Below are positions 9,291-17,340 of a stretch of 64,000 nt of DNA, piece after piece. The notes beneath the pieces are model-generated. The model saw nothing but the letters and a program-made list of their open reading frames with translations. It was not told the DNA's origin and made no database searches. Source of the DNA: Mediannikoviicoccus vaginalis (lineage in GTDB: Bacteria > Bacillota > Clostridia > Tissierellales > Peptoniphilaceae); the NCBI RefSeq assembly GCF_928097925.1, contig NZ_CAKMRI010000001.1, positions 1,116,001 through 1,180,000 on the forward strand, given 5' to 3'. The position numbers and the translations under genes were made by a program. Position 1 is the first letter of the stretch. Each line of letters begins with the position of its first letter.

Positions 9291-9372
9291 TTTGCCTCCT
9301 TGGTTAAAACTTAATTTAATTTCCATAATAATTTTAGCATATATTTTAAGCTTCCTCAAAATGAAAATAAAA

Positions 9373-9396
9373 AAGACGACAGAGTTCCATCGTCTT
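9373..9396 (-). terminator. Terminator of the selenodomain operon
   Basis: 7-bp AAGACGA/TCGTCTT stem with a 10-base loop, followed on the minus strand by TTTTATTTTC. It lies 12 bases after the recoded stop of the ArsS-like gene. Confidence 0.8.
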
Positions 9397-9399
9397 GAT

Positions 9400-9413
9400 A
9401 GCTAAACTTAGCT
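9400..9413 (-). promoter_or_regulatory. Candidate bacterial SECIS hairpin of the ArsS-like gene
   Basis: On the minus strand AGCTA/TAGCT forms a 5-bp stem with loop AGTT, starting 17 bases after the UGA at 9428-9426. Loop position and G near the loop start fit the usual bacterial SECIS rules. It is short and overlaps the final TAA, so it is a candidate only. Confidence 0.5.
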
Positions 9414-10361
9414 TAATGAACCACCTCAGGATGAACCTGCTCCCGCCGTACATCCATAGCAGTGACTACAGGTCATTACTATTCTCTTAAAGTCAAAGCC
9501 TTCTGGTATATTCTTTATATCTAATTTTCCTTCGCATCTTAGTCCCATACTTAAATTGAAGTCGCAGTCATAAATTTTGCCGTCCCAGTCCACTGATACG
9601 GCGTCAAGGCACATTAGGTTCTCAACTACTTCTTCATTAAAGGCAGACTCTAACTTCTTCATATACCTTTCGTAATTGCCTGATCTTTCAAGCCAGTTTC
9701 TAAAGCGACCTATGGGCATATTGGTAATTGAAAATAGATTATTAAATACTATTCCATAGTCTTCTTTTAGTTTACTTCTGTATACATTTTCTAAATCTTC
9801 TTGATTTCCTGGTAAAATTGCTCCCGATGGATTGTATACTAAATTTAATGGAAGCTCTGTTCCATATCCTAGTTTGTTTAGCTTTTGTAATATTATTATA
9901 CTTGAGTCGTAAACACCTTCTCCCCTAACTCTATCTGTCTTAGACTTTTCATAGAATGGAAGGGATGCAAAGACTTCAACTCTATTTTCTTTTAAAAATT
10001 CTAAATCGTATCCATCTTCAAGATAGATTGATAAATTTGTCCTTACAATTATATTTTCTGCGTAGTCCCTAAGTTCTTCTATAAGATATTTAAAAACTTT
10101 TGACATTTCTGGAGCTCCTCCAGTTAAGTCAAGCACCTTAAAGCCCTCTCTTTTAAAAACTTCTACACAGGCCTTTGCTGTTTCTAAGTCCATGTCCTCT
10201 GTTTTATTTGGACTACATCTTAAGTGGCAGTGTTTACATGCTAGGTTACATATTCTTGTTAGATTAATCTGCATGGTTGATGGAGTGGAGTTTGCCACAA
10301 GTTCTCCTGCTCTTTCAAAAAACGGGGTTACAACTTCTATCTTTTCGTTTCTTTTTTCCAT
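9408..10361 (-). CDS. arsS: Radical SAM selenoprotein, ArsS-like (UGA at 9428-9426 read as Sec)
   Basis: 317 residues when the in-frame UGA is read as selenocysteine. The radical SAM cluster motif is C38, C42, C45 (CNLACKHC). A C-terminal Cys-rich part contains YDCDF and TCSHCYGC and ends TAGAGSS-U-GGSLS. ArsS homologues typically carry Cys or Sec where the UGA stands, and reading continues only five codons to TAA. A conventional call would stop at 9426 and lose the terminal Sec. selA, selB and tRNA-Sec lie in the same window. The ATG overlaps the preceding peroxidase-like gene by one base, and a terminator follows. Family homologues are named for arsenosugar biosynthesis; the substrate here is unknown. 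Confidence 0.9.
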
Positions 10362-10699
10362 TAAATCTCCAGTTCATCCACTATTTTTGACATTTGAATT
10401 CCATGAGCAAGGGTTGCCCCTCCTGTTATTGCTGATGCCACATGAACTGCTTCCATCATTTGCTCTTTAGTGTAACCACTTTCTAAGGACGCAACTGTAT
10501 ATGCTTCGATGCAGTAAGGACATGAAACTGCGTGGGCAACTGCAAGGGCAATTAGATTTTTTTCTCTTGTTGTAAGTGCACCTTCTTCAAATACTGGTCC
10601 ATAATACTTTAAGAAGCTATCCCAAAGTTCTTTTCCGCTTTCTCCAATTTTTCCATTATTAAAATCTTCTAAATCTTTTCTTTCAAAATAATCTCTCAT
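10361..10699 (-). CDS. Peroxidase-like protein of the carboxymuconolactone decarboxylase/AhpD family
   Basis: 112 residues, all-helical AhpD-type fold. The redox motif is CPYC at 60-63 within AHAVSCPYCIEAYT, and the conserved EAVHVASAITGGATLAHG segment follows at about 83-100. It matches the arsenosugar biosynthesis-associated peroxidase-like family that travels with ArsS. By family knowledge the CxxC pair does thiol redox chemistry. It lies immediately upstream of the seleno-ArsS gene (one-base overlap) and directly after the Cys-rich gene (adjacent, no gap), so the three are translated together. A role in supplying reducing power or peroxide protection to ArsS is inferred. Confidence 0.85.
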   Translation of the reverse strand: MRDYFERKDLEDFNNGKIGESGKELWDSFLKYYGPVFEEGALTTREKNLIALAVAHAVSCPYCIEAYTVASLESGYTKEQMMEAVHVASAITGGATLAHGIQMSKIVDELEI

Positions 10700-11134
10700 T
10701 TATTTTTCCTCTAAACTTTCTATTATTTTTATGCTGTTTATAACTAGCTTTGGACAAACTGCTTTAAAGTCTGGATTTTCCTTAGCAAATTCCCTAACTT
10801 TTTCTGTGTCTCCAACATTTACTCCTAGAATGTCTTCGCAGCGTCTCTCGCTAGATATTTTTTCAAATTCTAAATCAAATTCCTTAAGCTTTTGTTTTAG
10901 AATTGATCTGTCACTATTTTCTAAGTCATTTCCATAAATTAGTCCAAGGGCCATGTATGCACCGGTTATGGCTCCACAAATGTCGCCCTTTCCCATACCT
11001 CCACCAAATGCGGAAGATATTTTAAGCGCCTTATTTATATCAAGGCCGTTTTTTTCTGCAAAATATGAAAATACTATTTGAGCACAGTTACATCCTTTTG
11101 AACTCATCTCTCTTTGAAATTCTAAAGCTGTCAT
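10700..11134 (-). CDS. C_GCAxxG_C_C family protein
   Basis: 144 residues. The family pattern is clear: CNCAQ (C15, C17), then FGGGMGKGDICGAITGAYMALG (C53), a later CEDILG Cys and a near-terminal VCPKL Cys. This family is widespread in anaerobes and is presumed to bind a metal or act in thiol redox chemistry; no reaction is firmly assigned. Its start overlaps the Fe-S protein gene by 4 bases, placing it firmly in the selenodomain operon. Confidence 0.85.
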   Translation of the reverse strand: MTALEFQREMSSKGCNCAQIVFSYFAEKNGLDINKALKISSAFGGGMGKGDICGAITGAYMALGLIYGNDLENSDRSILKQKLKEFDLEFEKISSERRCEDILGVNVGDTEKVREFAKENPDFKAVCPKLVINSIKIIESLEEK

Positions 11135-12084
11135 CTATTCCTCCTGTAATTTCTAATTTGTAGACTTCCTTTTAAGAAACCTAAGGCTTCTTTTTCTTCT
11201 ACATCCATTATCTCACATAAAATATGTCCAGTTACTTTAATTTCATTTCTCCTAAATCTACCGGAGCAGCTGGCACAGTAGGTAGTAACGGGAATGTCAT
11301 AGTTCCTAAGTTTTTCTACAAAGCCATCTGCCAATTCTCGTTCCGTGCCAAAGGCAAGGCCGCCAAGGCCACAACACTGTACATTGTCAAAAGGTGTTTT
11401 TAGATTTGGTACAAAATATCTTATGTCTTCTAAGACTTCCTTTGTCTGTCTGTCAGGACATGGTATAAAGATATTTCTATCCTCTTCTATTTTTTTACCA
11501 ATGCCAAGCTCTCTAAGCTCTTCATATATGGAAACAACTTCTATGTCGTAGTGCTCCTTAAAGAAGTAGTAACAGTTCATGCAGGCTGTAACTATTTTTT
11601 CTATACCTTTTTCTTTAAAAATACCCTCAAGCCTGTCCTTATCTTTTTGTATCCTCTTTTCGTCTCCCGTTTCATAAATGGGTTTGCCACAACAGTCTAG
11701 AGAGAAGTCTATACCATTTTCCATTAATACATCGATTAATGCCTTTGTGGTTTCAGGGTATTGCCTTGGAAATGAACAGCCTAAAAATAGTAGAGTTTTA
11801 CTCTTCTTTTTAGAATTGTTTCTAAATATGTATGGAGATTTTTCAAATTTCATCATTCCAAAGCCTTTTTCTTCACCCATTCTAAGCTCTGTAGAAACAT
11901 TTCTGCCATCAAGGTCTAGTGGGCACACCTGTTTACATACACCACATAAAAAGCAGTGATATTTTAAATCTTCACGTTTAGTATAGTCTTTTAAATTTAA
12001 GTCATACTTAGTTAAAAAGTCACAATTTTTTGTACATTTTCCGCATTCAATACATTTTTCATTTACATAATCTAAATAGCTCAT
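11131..12084 (-). CDS. Fe-S oxidoreductase with two 4Fe-4S motifs and CCG domains
   Basis: 317 residues. Two ferredoxin-type motifs lie at the N-terminus: C11, C14, C17, C21 and C44, C47, C50, C54. Cys-rich segments of the CCG (heterodisulfide reductase B-like) type follow: LGCSFPRQ with DCCGKPIYETG, and QCCGLGGLAFG with YCASCSGRF. By family knowledge, such proteins move electrons or reduce disulfides through CCG-bound clusters. Overlaps of 4 bases on both sides tie it to the glycosyltransferase upstream and the C_GCAxxG_C_C gene downstream. It is the likely electron carrier of the operon; partner and substrate are unknown. Confidence 0.85.
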   Translation of the reverse strand: MSYLDYVNEKCIECGKCTKNCDFLTKYDLNLKDYTKREDLKYHCFLCGVCKQVCPLDLDGRNVSTELRMGEEKGFGMMKFEKSPYIFRNNSKKKSKTLLFLGCSFPRQYPETTKALIDVLMENGIDFSLDCCGKPIYETGDEKRIQKDKDRLEGIFKEKGIEKIVTACMNCYYFFKEHYDIEVVSIYEELRELGIGKKIEEDRNIFIPCPDRQTKEVLEDIRYFVPNLKTPFDNVQCCGLGGLAFGTERELADGFVEKLRNYDIPVTTYCASCSGRFRRNEIKVTGHILCEIMDVEEKEALGFLKGSLQIRNYRRNR

Positions 12085-12749
12085 CTTACATTCCGATACC
12101 TTTCTGCAATCTCTTCTGGCGCTACTCCCTTTCTATACATGTGTTGGTACTTTTGCATCTTATACATAGTTTTTAACATGCCACCCTTTTCAAATCTAAT
12201 TGATCTTGTAATTATCTTTGAGTTACATTGTCTAATTTTAATTCCCCTTTTCTTTATATCCATGGAAAGTTGATAGTCCTCCATTAGTGGAATTTCTCTA
12301 TATCCTCCTAGCTTTTCAAAAAGCTCACGAGTTAAAAATATCCCCTGATCCCCAAAGGCAATGTTTCTATATCTAACTCTAAAACGAGACATATAGCCAC
12401 ATATTTTCATTAGTGGGTGGTTTGAGTCAAAGTATATTTTCAAACATCCTGCGGGGCTAATTGTTATACTCTTTTGAACTTCTTCAAGAATATTTTCTTC
12501 TATAATGCTATCTGCATGTAAAAACAAAAGAATATCTCCATTACACTTTTTTACTCCATAGTTCATTTGCTTTGCCCTTCCCTTTGGCGCAAGGAGTATG
12601 GTCTCTTCTGGATATTTTTCTATTAATTTTTCATCTTCTTCTGTTATAACAAAAAGCAGCTCATAGTCTCCTTTTAGTTTATGTTTTTGAGCTAAAAAGT
12701 TTTTCAAAGCTGCTTCATCTTTATATACAGGTACTATAATGGAAATCAT
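12081..12749 (-). CDS. rSAM/selenodomain-associated transferase 2 (GT2 family)
   Basis: 222 residues with a GT-A fold. It begins ISIIVPVYKDEAALKNFL. LLAPKGRAKQMNYGVKKCNGD and the metal-binding FLHAD segment (about 80-95) are characteristic of the transferase family named for its linkage to a radical SAM protein and a seleno/Cys domain. It probably moves a sugar from a nucleotide donor; donor and acceptor are not known. The ATGA overlaps with both neighbours show translational coupling. Its presence together with transferase 1 and the seleno-ArsS protein is the family's usual context. Confidence 0.85.
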   Translation of the reverse strand: MISIIVPVYKDEAALKNFLAQKHKLKGDYELLFVITEEDEKLIEKYPEETILLAPKGRAKQMNYGVKKCNGDILLFLHADSIIEENILEEVQKSITISPAGCLKIYFDSNHPLMKICGYMSRFRVRYRNIAFGDQGIFLTRELFEKLGGYREIPLMEDYQLSMDIKKRGIKIRQCNSKIITRSIRFEKGGMLKTMYKMQKYQHMYRKGVAPEEIAERYRNVR

Positions 12750-13408
12750 AATTTTCCCTTTTTCTTTAAATATTTTGTCAACAGATTTGCCAGTATTACT
12801 AAAACTACCATAAACACAACTGATAGGACAAATTCTTTTGACTTGTAATTTATTGCCTTGTCACCCATGTTTAAATAAACGGCTGTGCCTGGCATAATTC
12901 CTAAAATTGAAATTATTATATATTTTTTTAATTCAATGTCTAGTAATCCCGACATGTAGTTTATTAAATTATATGGGATTATTGGTGTAAGTCTAAGCAC
13001 AAATAAATAAAATCCAATATCCGTCTCTTTTGATGCAATCCTCTTTTTTACATCTTCACTTAAATGTTTATCAAGATATCTATCAACTTGTTCTTTTCCA
13101 ATGTACTTTGCAATTAAATACATTAAAATACAGTTTATAGACGCTCCAATAATTGTGTAAAAACTTCCCTTCCACACGCCAAAGGCAAGGCCTCCTGCTA
13201 GGGCCAATATGGGAACAGGAAAAAAGAAGATTGGCAAAATTGAAAATAGCAAGATGTATATAAGAGGAGCAAAAGCCCCTCCACTTTTAATTATAGCTCT
13301 AACCCTTTCAAGTGGTAGATATTTTATTACAAAAAATGATGCTACCACTATAAAAATCGTTAGTACTATCTTAATTAACTTTTCCAGATTTTTTTGCTTG
13401 CTTTTCAT
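12746..13408 (-). CDS. TVP38/TMEM64-family membrane protein (second copy)
   Basis: 220 residues with about five to six hydrophobic helices and the central signature of the TVP38/TMEM64 (SNARE-associated, DedA-like) family: FFFPVPILALAGGLAFG around 60-77 and LRLTPIIPYNLINYMSGL around 140-157. By family knowledge these proteins work in membrane lipid transport or scrambling; substrates are mostly unproven. It overlaps the preceding paralogue by 38 bases and the transferase 2 gene by 4 bases. It shares the family signature with that neighbour but the sequences are clearly divergent. Confidence 0.85.
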   Translation of the reverse strand: MKSKQKNLEKLIKIVLTIFIVVASFFVIKYLPLERVRAIIKSGGAFAPLIYILLFSILPIFFFPVPILALAGGLAFGVWKGSFYTIIGASINCILMYLIAKYIGKEQVDRYLDKHLSEDVKKRIASKETDIGFYLFVLRLTPIIPYNLINYMSGLLDIELKKYIIISILGIMPGTAVYLNMGDKAINYKSKEFVLSVVFMVVLVILANLLTKYLKKKGKL

Positions 13409-14087
13409 TATATATCTTCTTAATCATAAAAATTATTACGGATAGTGCAAATAGACAAAGCAGTCCTATTACAAGGGTCTTTGCAGATCCACTTAACTCT
13501 CCTACTTTAGAATAAATTATTGTAGCAGGAAGTTGTCCAAGGCCTGTTGCTAAAAAGAACTTCCCAAATGCCATAGGTGTAAGTCCCGCTGCATAACTTA
13601 CTGCGTCAAAGGATACGAATGGAAGTAATCTACATACAAGGATTGTGTAGTTGCCATATCTTTCGAAGAATACGTCCACTGACTCAAGAGCTGTTTTAGT
13701 TGCAATCTTTTCAACCACATCTCTTCCTAATATTCTAGCAATATAGAAACACATTGCCGCTCCAACCATGGCAGATGACCATGATAGGATTGCACCCTTC
13801 CACCATCCAAAAATTGCTGCGTTTGCAAGTGTAATAAAGAATGCAGGAATAGGTGAAATGATTGATTGTAAAATCATTAAAAAGAATGATATTACAGCTG
13901 CATAAGTGCCATATCCTCTTATATATTCAATAACTCCGTCTAAGTCAAGCTTAGTAAGTGTCTTTACTGCACTATTAACGCCAGTGTTTACTCTTGGCAC
14001 AAAAAAGTAAACAAGGACACATGCTAAGACTACAACAAGTAGTCCTATACGCTTTTTGCTTGCACTAGACATCTTTTTCTCGTTCAT
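13371..14087 (-). CDS. TVP38/TMEM64-family membrane protein (first copy)
   Basis: 238 residues. After a cytoplasmic KKR stretch and one helix, the family core shows ISPIPAFFITLANAAIFGWW (about 80-99) and CRLLPFVSFDAVSYAAGL (about 160-178). It overlaps transferase 1 by 4 bases (ATGA) and the next TVP38 gene by 38 bases. Two adjacent copies between two selenodomain-associated transferases suggest export or flipping of a product made by the operon; that is inference. Confidence 0.85.
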   Translation of the reverse strand: MNEKKMSSASKKRIGLLVVVLACVLVYFFVPRVNTGVNSAVKTLTKLDLDGVIEYIRGYGTYAAVISFFLMILQSIISPIPAFFITLANAAIFGWWKGAILSWSSAMVGAAMCFYIARILGRDVVEKIATKTALESVDVFFERYGNYTILVCRLLPFVSFDAVSYAAGLTPMAFGKFFLATGLGQLPATIIYSKVGELSGSAKTLVIGLLCLFALSVIIFMIKKIYNEKQAKKSGKVN

Positions 14088-14713
14088 TTAACTCTCCTTT
14101 CAAATTCATCAATATCTTTTTTATTTCCTGTAACTTTATAAAAGTCCTCTATTTCATCAACATCGTATATCTCTTTAAGAAGCCCATATGTAAGGCCATC
14201 TTTTTTTATTCTATCAATTAAATTGTCCAACACCTTGCCATGGCTTGACTCTGCCTCTTCAAAAGGTGAAACTTCCTTTTTCTTCATTCCAATTAGACAG
14301 TACCCTCCATCTTCAACCGGGCCAAGTACAATATCTTTTTCTTCAAGTACTCGAAAGGCATTTTCTAAATACTTTTTGTCTATGCCAATAAGGTCAGATC
14401 CAAGGAGTATAACACTGTCATATCCTAGGTCTAGTACATCAAATATTGCATTTTTCATCTTTTCATTTAAGCTTTTTCCCTGTTGAGCATAATATTTATT
14501 TTCACCTATAAGATTAGAAAGAATTTCTCTTTCTTCCATGGGATTAATGTAAATGAATGTGTCAATTTTTGTTTCGCTTATGCTATTAAAAATAGACTTT
14601 AGTATTATTTCATGAATCCTACATGCCTCTTGTTTAGAAAAATCCTTCAAGAGTCTCGTCTTCGTTTGCCCTGGTATGGGAACTCTTGTAAAAAATATAA
14701 TTGCTTTTTTCAT
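14084..14713 (-). CDS. rSAM/selenodomain-associated transferase 1
   Basis: 209 residues, nucleotidyltransferase-like GT-A fold. The N-terminus FTRVPIPGQTKTRL (about 8-21) is the signature of this family, followed by VILLGSDLIGIDKKY and GPVEDGGYCLIGM (about 101-143), resembling the acidic metal site of guanylyltransferases. It is the first gene of the eight-gene run, only 42 bases after the rhodanese lipoprotein gene, with that gene's terminator in the gap. Its reaction is not established; activation of a sugar or phosphate-containing substrate is plausible from the fold. Confidence 0.85.
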   Translation of the reverse strand: MKKAIIFFTRVPIPGQTKTRLLKDFSKQEACRIHEIILKSIFNSISETKIDTFIYINPMEEREILSNLIGENKYYAQQGKSLNEKMKNAIFDVLDLGYDSVILLGSDLIGIDKKYLENAFRVLEEKDIVLGPVEDGGYCLIGMKKKEVSPFEEAESSHGKVLDNLIDRIKKDGLTYGLLKEIYDVDEIEDFYKVTGNKKDIDEFERRVK

Positions 14714-14725
14714 GATAAAAAAAGA

Positions 14726-14743
14726 CTACTCCCGAAGGAGTAG
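14726..14743 (-). terminator. Terminator/attenuator between rhodanese gene and selenodomain operon
   Basis: CTACTCC/GGAGTAG stem with a CGAA tetraloop, followed on the minus strand by a run of seven T. It ends the rhodanese transcript. I see no clear separate promoter in the 42-base gap, so read-through may feed the operon. Confidence 0.8.
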
Positions 14744-14755
14744 CCATATACTACA

Positions 14756-15508
14756 CTATTTTACTAATTCGTAGTCGTATTCCTTAGTTCCTTCAAGAAC
14801 GTTGTATACTTCGTAGCCCTTTTCAGCAAGTTCTGTAGCTACTTCCCCACTCTTATTACCTGTGAAGCAATAAGCTATAACCGGTTTTCCTTCAGGAATC
14901 TTGTCCATATTTTCTTCTACTGCGTCAAATGGAACTGAAACAGCGCCGTCAATATGTCCTTCGTCATAGTCCTTTGCAGGTCTAGCGTCAACTACAGTTG
15001 CATTTTCTTTCATTTCTAAGAACTTCTTAGCTGTAATGCTTTCGAAGTTTGATAGGTTTTGGTATTCATACTCTTTAACACCAGCTGCATTAGTAAGATC
15101 TTTATATCCATTTTGTGCTAAAATTTCAGCTGCTTCTCCACTCATTCTTCCTGAGTTGCAGTATAAGATGATTGGAGTTTCTTTGTATTCTGCTAGTACT
15201 TCTGGGTTTTCCTTGATTTCATCAAGAGTTACGTTAATAGCGTGTTTTAAGTGTTTTTCCTTGTATTGTTCTTCAGGTCTAACGTCTACTACTAATACGC
15301 CATCTTTCTTCTTGTTGTCACCTTGAATAGCGTCTAGCTCTTCACCAGTCATTGTCTTTACTTCAGCTACGTCAGCTGTTTGTTCTTCAGTCGCTTGTGC
15401 TGGAGCTTGTGTTCCAGCTGTTTCGTTTGGTGTAGCTGGTTTGTTACATCCTGTTAAGCCAAATGCAGTAACAACCGCTAAACCTAATAATATTTTTTTA
15501 AATTTCAT
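14756..15508 (-). CDS. Lipoprotein with two rhodanese domains
   Basis: 250 residues. A signal peptide with lipobox LTGC places lipidated C21 at the cell surface. Two rhodanese domains follow, with active-site loops YCNSGRMS (C117) and YCFTGNKS (C214), so both look catalytically competent. By family knowledge the Cys carries persulfide sulfur, and some rhodaneses also bind selenium. A spaced RBS (GGGGGC) precedes the ATG. It lies just upstream of the selenodomain operon and close to thiol peroxidase and a second rhodanese lipoprotein, giving a sulfur/redox neighbourhood. The sulfur donor and acceptor are unknown. Confidence 0.88.
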   Translation of the reverse strand: MKFKKILLGLAVVTAFGLTGCNKPATPNETAGTQAPAQATEEQTADVAEVKTMTGEELDAIQGDNKKKDGVLVVDVRPEEQYKEKHLKHAINVTLDEIKENPEVLAEYKETPIILYCNSGRMSGEAAEILAQNGYKDLTNAAGVKEYEYQNLSNFESITAKKFLEMKENATVVDARPAKDYDEGHIDGAVSVPFDAVEENMDKIPEGKPVIAYCFTGNKSGEVATELAEKGYEVYNVLEGTKEYDYELVK

Positions 15509-15600
15509 TAAATTTGCCCCCTATTTTCTTTTTATGCATATATGATTATATCATAAAATATAAAATTCACAACGTTTTTTAACATTTATTGTTGTTATGT

Positions 15601-16101
15601 TTAAGCTAATTTTTTTACTTCTTCAAATGCCTTATCAAAGTCTACAGCGTCTCCTGATTCAGGAACATATTCTGTATAAGTTATTTTACCATCTTTATCA
15701 ATTACTATTATACCCCTTGCAAGTAACATGTTTTCCTTCATTAAGAAACCATATTTTCTTCCAAAGTCATGGCCATTGTAATCAGAAACTGTGGCTATGT
15801 TGTCAATTCCTGCAGCTGCACAATATCTTTGTTGTGCAAAAGGTAAGTCTACAGAAATAGTTACAACCTTAACTCCATCACCAAGTTCTCCCACCTTTTC
15901 ATTAAATGTTCTTGTTTGGATGTTACAAACTGGTGTGTCCACTGATGGAATTACTGAATAAACTACAACCTTTCCTCTATCTTCCTTTGAATCATATACA
16001 GATAGGTCATTGTTTATAGCCTTAAATTCTGGAGCCACTTCTCCAACCTTTACTTCTTCTCCTTCAATTGTTACGGGTGTACCGCCAAATGTTACTTTCA
16101 T
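15601..16101 (-). CDS. tpx: Thiol peroxidase (atypical 2-Cys peroxiredoxin)
   Basis: 166 residues, the normal Tpx length. The peroxidatic site PSVDTPVCNIQTRTFNE carries C59, and C94 in QRYCAAAGI is the expected resolving Cys. The enzyme reduces H2O2 and alkyl hydroperoxides using thioredoxin. GGAGG precedes the ATG. It is divergent from the sulfurtransferase lipoprotein gene at 16243 and lies upstream of the rhodanese gene on the same strand. Confidence 0.95.
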   Translation of the reverse strand: MKVTFGGTPVTIEGEEVKVGEVAPEFKAINNDLSVYDSKEDRGKVVVYSVIPSVDTPVCNIQTRTFNEKVGELGDGVKVVTISVDLPFAQQRYCAAAGIDNIATVSDYNGHDFGRKYGFLMKENMLLARGIIVIDKDGKITYTEYVPESGDAVDFDKAFEEVKKLA

Positions 16102-16179
16102 TTTATTACCTCCATTTTAATTTCTTTTCAACATTACTTATTATACCCCGACAATGAATTATAAAACTTTTTTAAATTT

Positions 16180-16208
16180 TTGTTTAAGAAGTTAAAATAG
16201 GGTAAAAT
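16180..16208 (+). promoter_or_regulatory. Candidate promoter of the sulfurtransferase lipoprotein gene
   Basis: TTGTTT, a 17-base spacer and TAAAAT, 34 bases before the TTG start. Sequence match only. Confidence 0.45.
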
Positions 16209-16242
16209 ATGATTTGAATAAAAATAGAAAGGATGAATTTAT

Positions 16243-17340
16243 TTGAAAAAGTATTTTAAATTATTTGCAATTGTAGCATTAATGGCTTTTACTTTTACAG
16301 CTTGTAATAAGGCAAATGACGTTGAACCATATGCTACTGAAGGCACACAAGCAACTGAAGCTGAAACTGAAGCTACAGAAGCTGATGACAATGCAGGCGT
16401 TGAAATACAACCTGTAGTTGAAGAAAAAAGAGTTTATGTTGATGTAGACTGGGCAAAGGACTTTTTAGACAAGACAGATAAAAAAGATTATGTTCTTGCA
16501 GAAGTTACTTGGGGAGAAGAAAAGGATAGCCCTGACTATCTAACTAAGCACATCCCTGGAGCAATTCACATTAACACCGATTTAGTTGAAGAAGGACCAA
16601 TTTGGAACTTAAGATCTCCAGAAGAACTTGAAAAGAACTTTTTAGACTTAGGTATTACAGCTGACAAGACTCTTTTAATCTACGGTCCTGACACAGGTGC
16701 AGATAGAGTTGCACTGGCAGCACTTTATATGGGAGTTAAAGACGTTAAGATAATCGATGGTAGACTTGCTTCATGGGAAGCAAAGGGACTTCCAACTGAA
16801 GAAGGTTCTGTTAAACCAGAATCTGAAACAGACTTTGGTGTAAAGACACCTGCTCACCCAGAATATATATTAAGTCTTGATGACGCCGTTAAAAAGTTAG
16901 AAGACGACAAGGACTTTGAACTTGTTTCCGTAAGATCAAAGGAAGAATGGCTTGGTGAAACATCAGGTTATTCATACATTCCAAAGGCTGGAGAACCAAA
17001 GGGTGCAAAATGGGGAGACTCTGGACAAGGTAATGGTGGAATGGAAAACTACTGGAACGAAGACTCAACTGTTAGAAACTTTGAAGAAGTGGTTGCAAAG
17101 TGGAAGACCAATGGAATTAACCTTTCAAACGATATGTCATTCTACTGTGGAACCGGCTGGAGAGCTGCAACACCATTCCTAATGATGTACGAAAGAGGCT
17201 ACGATGTAACTCTATTTGACGGTGGATGGAATGAATGGCAAATGCATGATGATTTAGAAGCACAAGTTGGTGACCCAAACTCATCAGATGTTAAGTATGA
17301 AAAGGTAGGAGACTTATCAAATGATAAGGCAGCGAAATAA
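16243..17340 (+). CDS. Thiosulfate sulfurtransferase-type lipoprotein (two rhodanese domains)
   Basis: 365 residues, starting with TTG at 16243 behind GAAAGGATG. The lipobox FTAC gives lipidated C21, followed by a Thr/Glu-rich spacer. The first rhodanese domain (about 60-195) lacks the active Cys (IYGPDTGADRVA), while the second has the full CGTGWRA loop with C302. This inactive-plus-active pairing is standard for thiosulfate and mercaptopyruvate sulfurtransferases. It likely moves sulfane sulfur at the outer face of the membrane. The next ORF starts within its last 20 bases, suggesting coupling. Confidence 0.9.
   Translation: MKKYFKLFAIVALMAFTFTACNKANDVEPYATEGTQATEAETEATEADDNAGVEIQPVVEEKRVYVDVDWAKDFLDKTDKKDYVLAEVTWGEEKDSPDYLTKHIPGAIHINTDLVEEGPIWNLRSPEELEKNFLDLGITADKTLLIYGPDTGADRVALAALYMGVKDVKIIDGRLASWEAKGLPTEEGSVKPESETDFGVKTPAHPEYILSLDDAVKKLEDDKDFELVSVRSKEEWLGETSGYSYIPKAGEPKGAKWGDSGQGNGGMENYWNEDSTVRNFEEVVAKWKTNGINLSNDMSFYCGTGWRAATPFLMMYERGYDVTLFDGGWNEWQMHDDLEAQVGDPNSSDVKYEKVGDLSNDKAAK

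Noticed and set aside
10731-12000. Several plus-strand ORFs inside the selenodomain operon
   Set aside because: All lie antisense to genes with clear family motifs and coupled starts.
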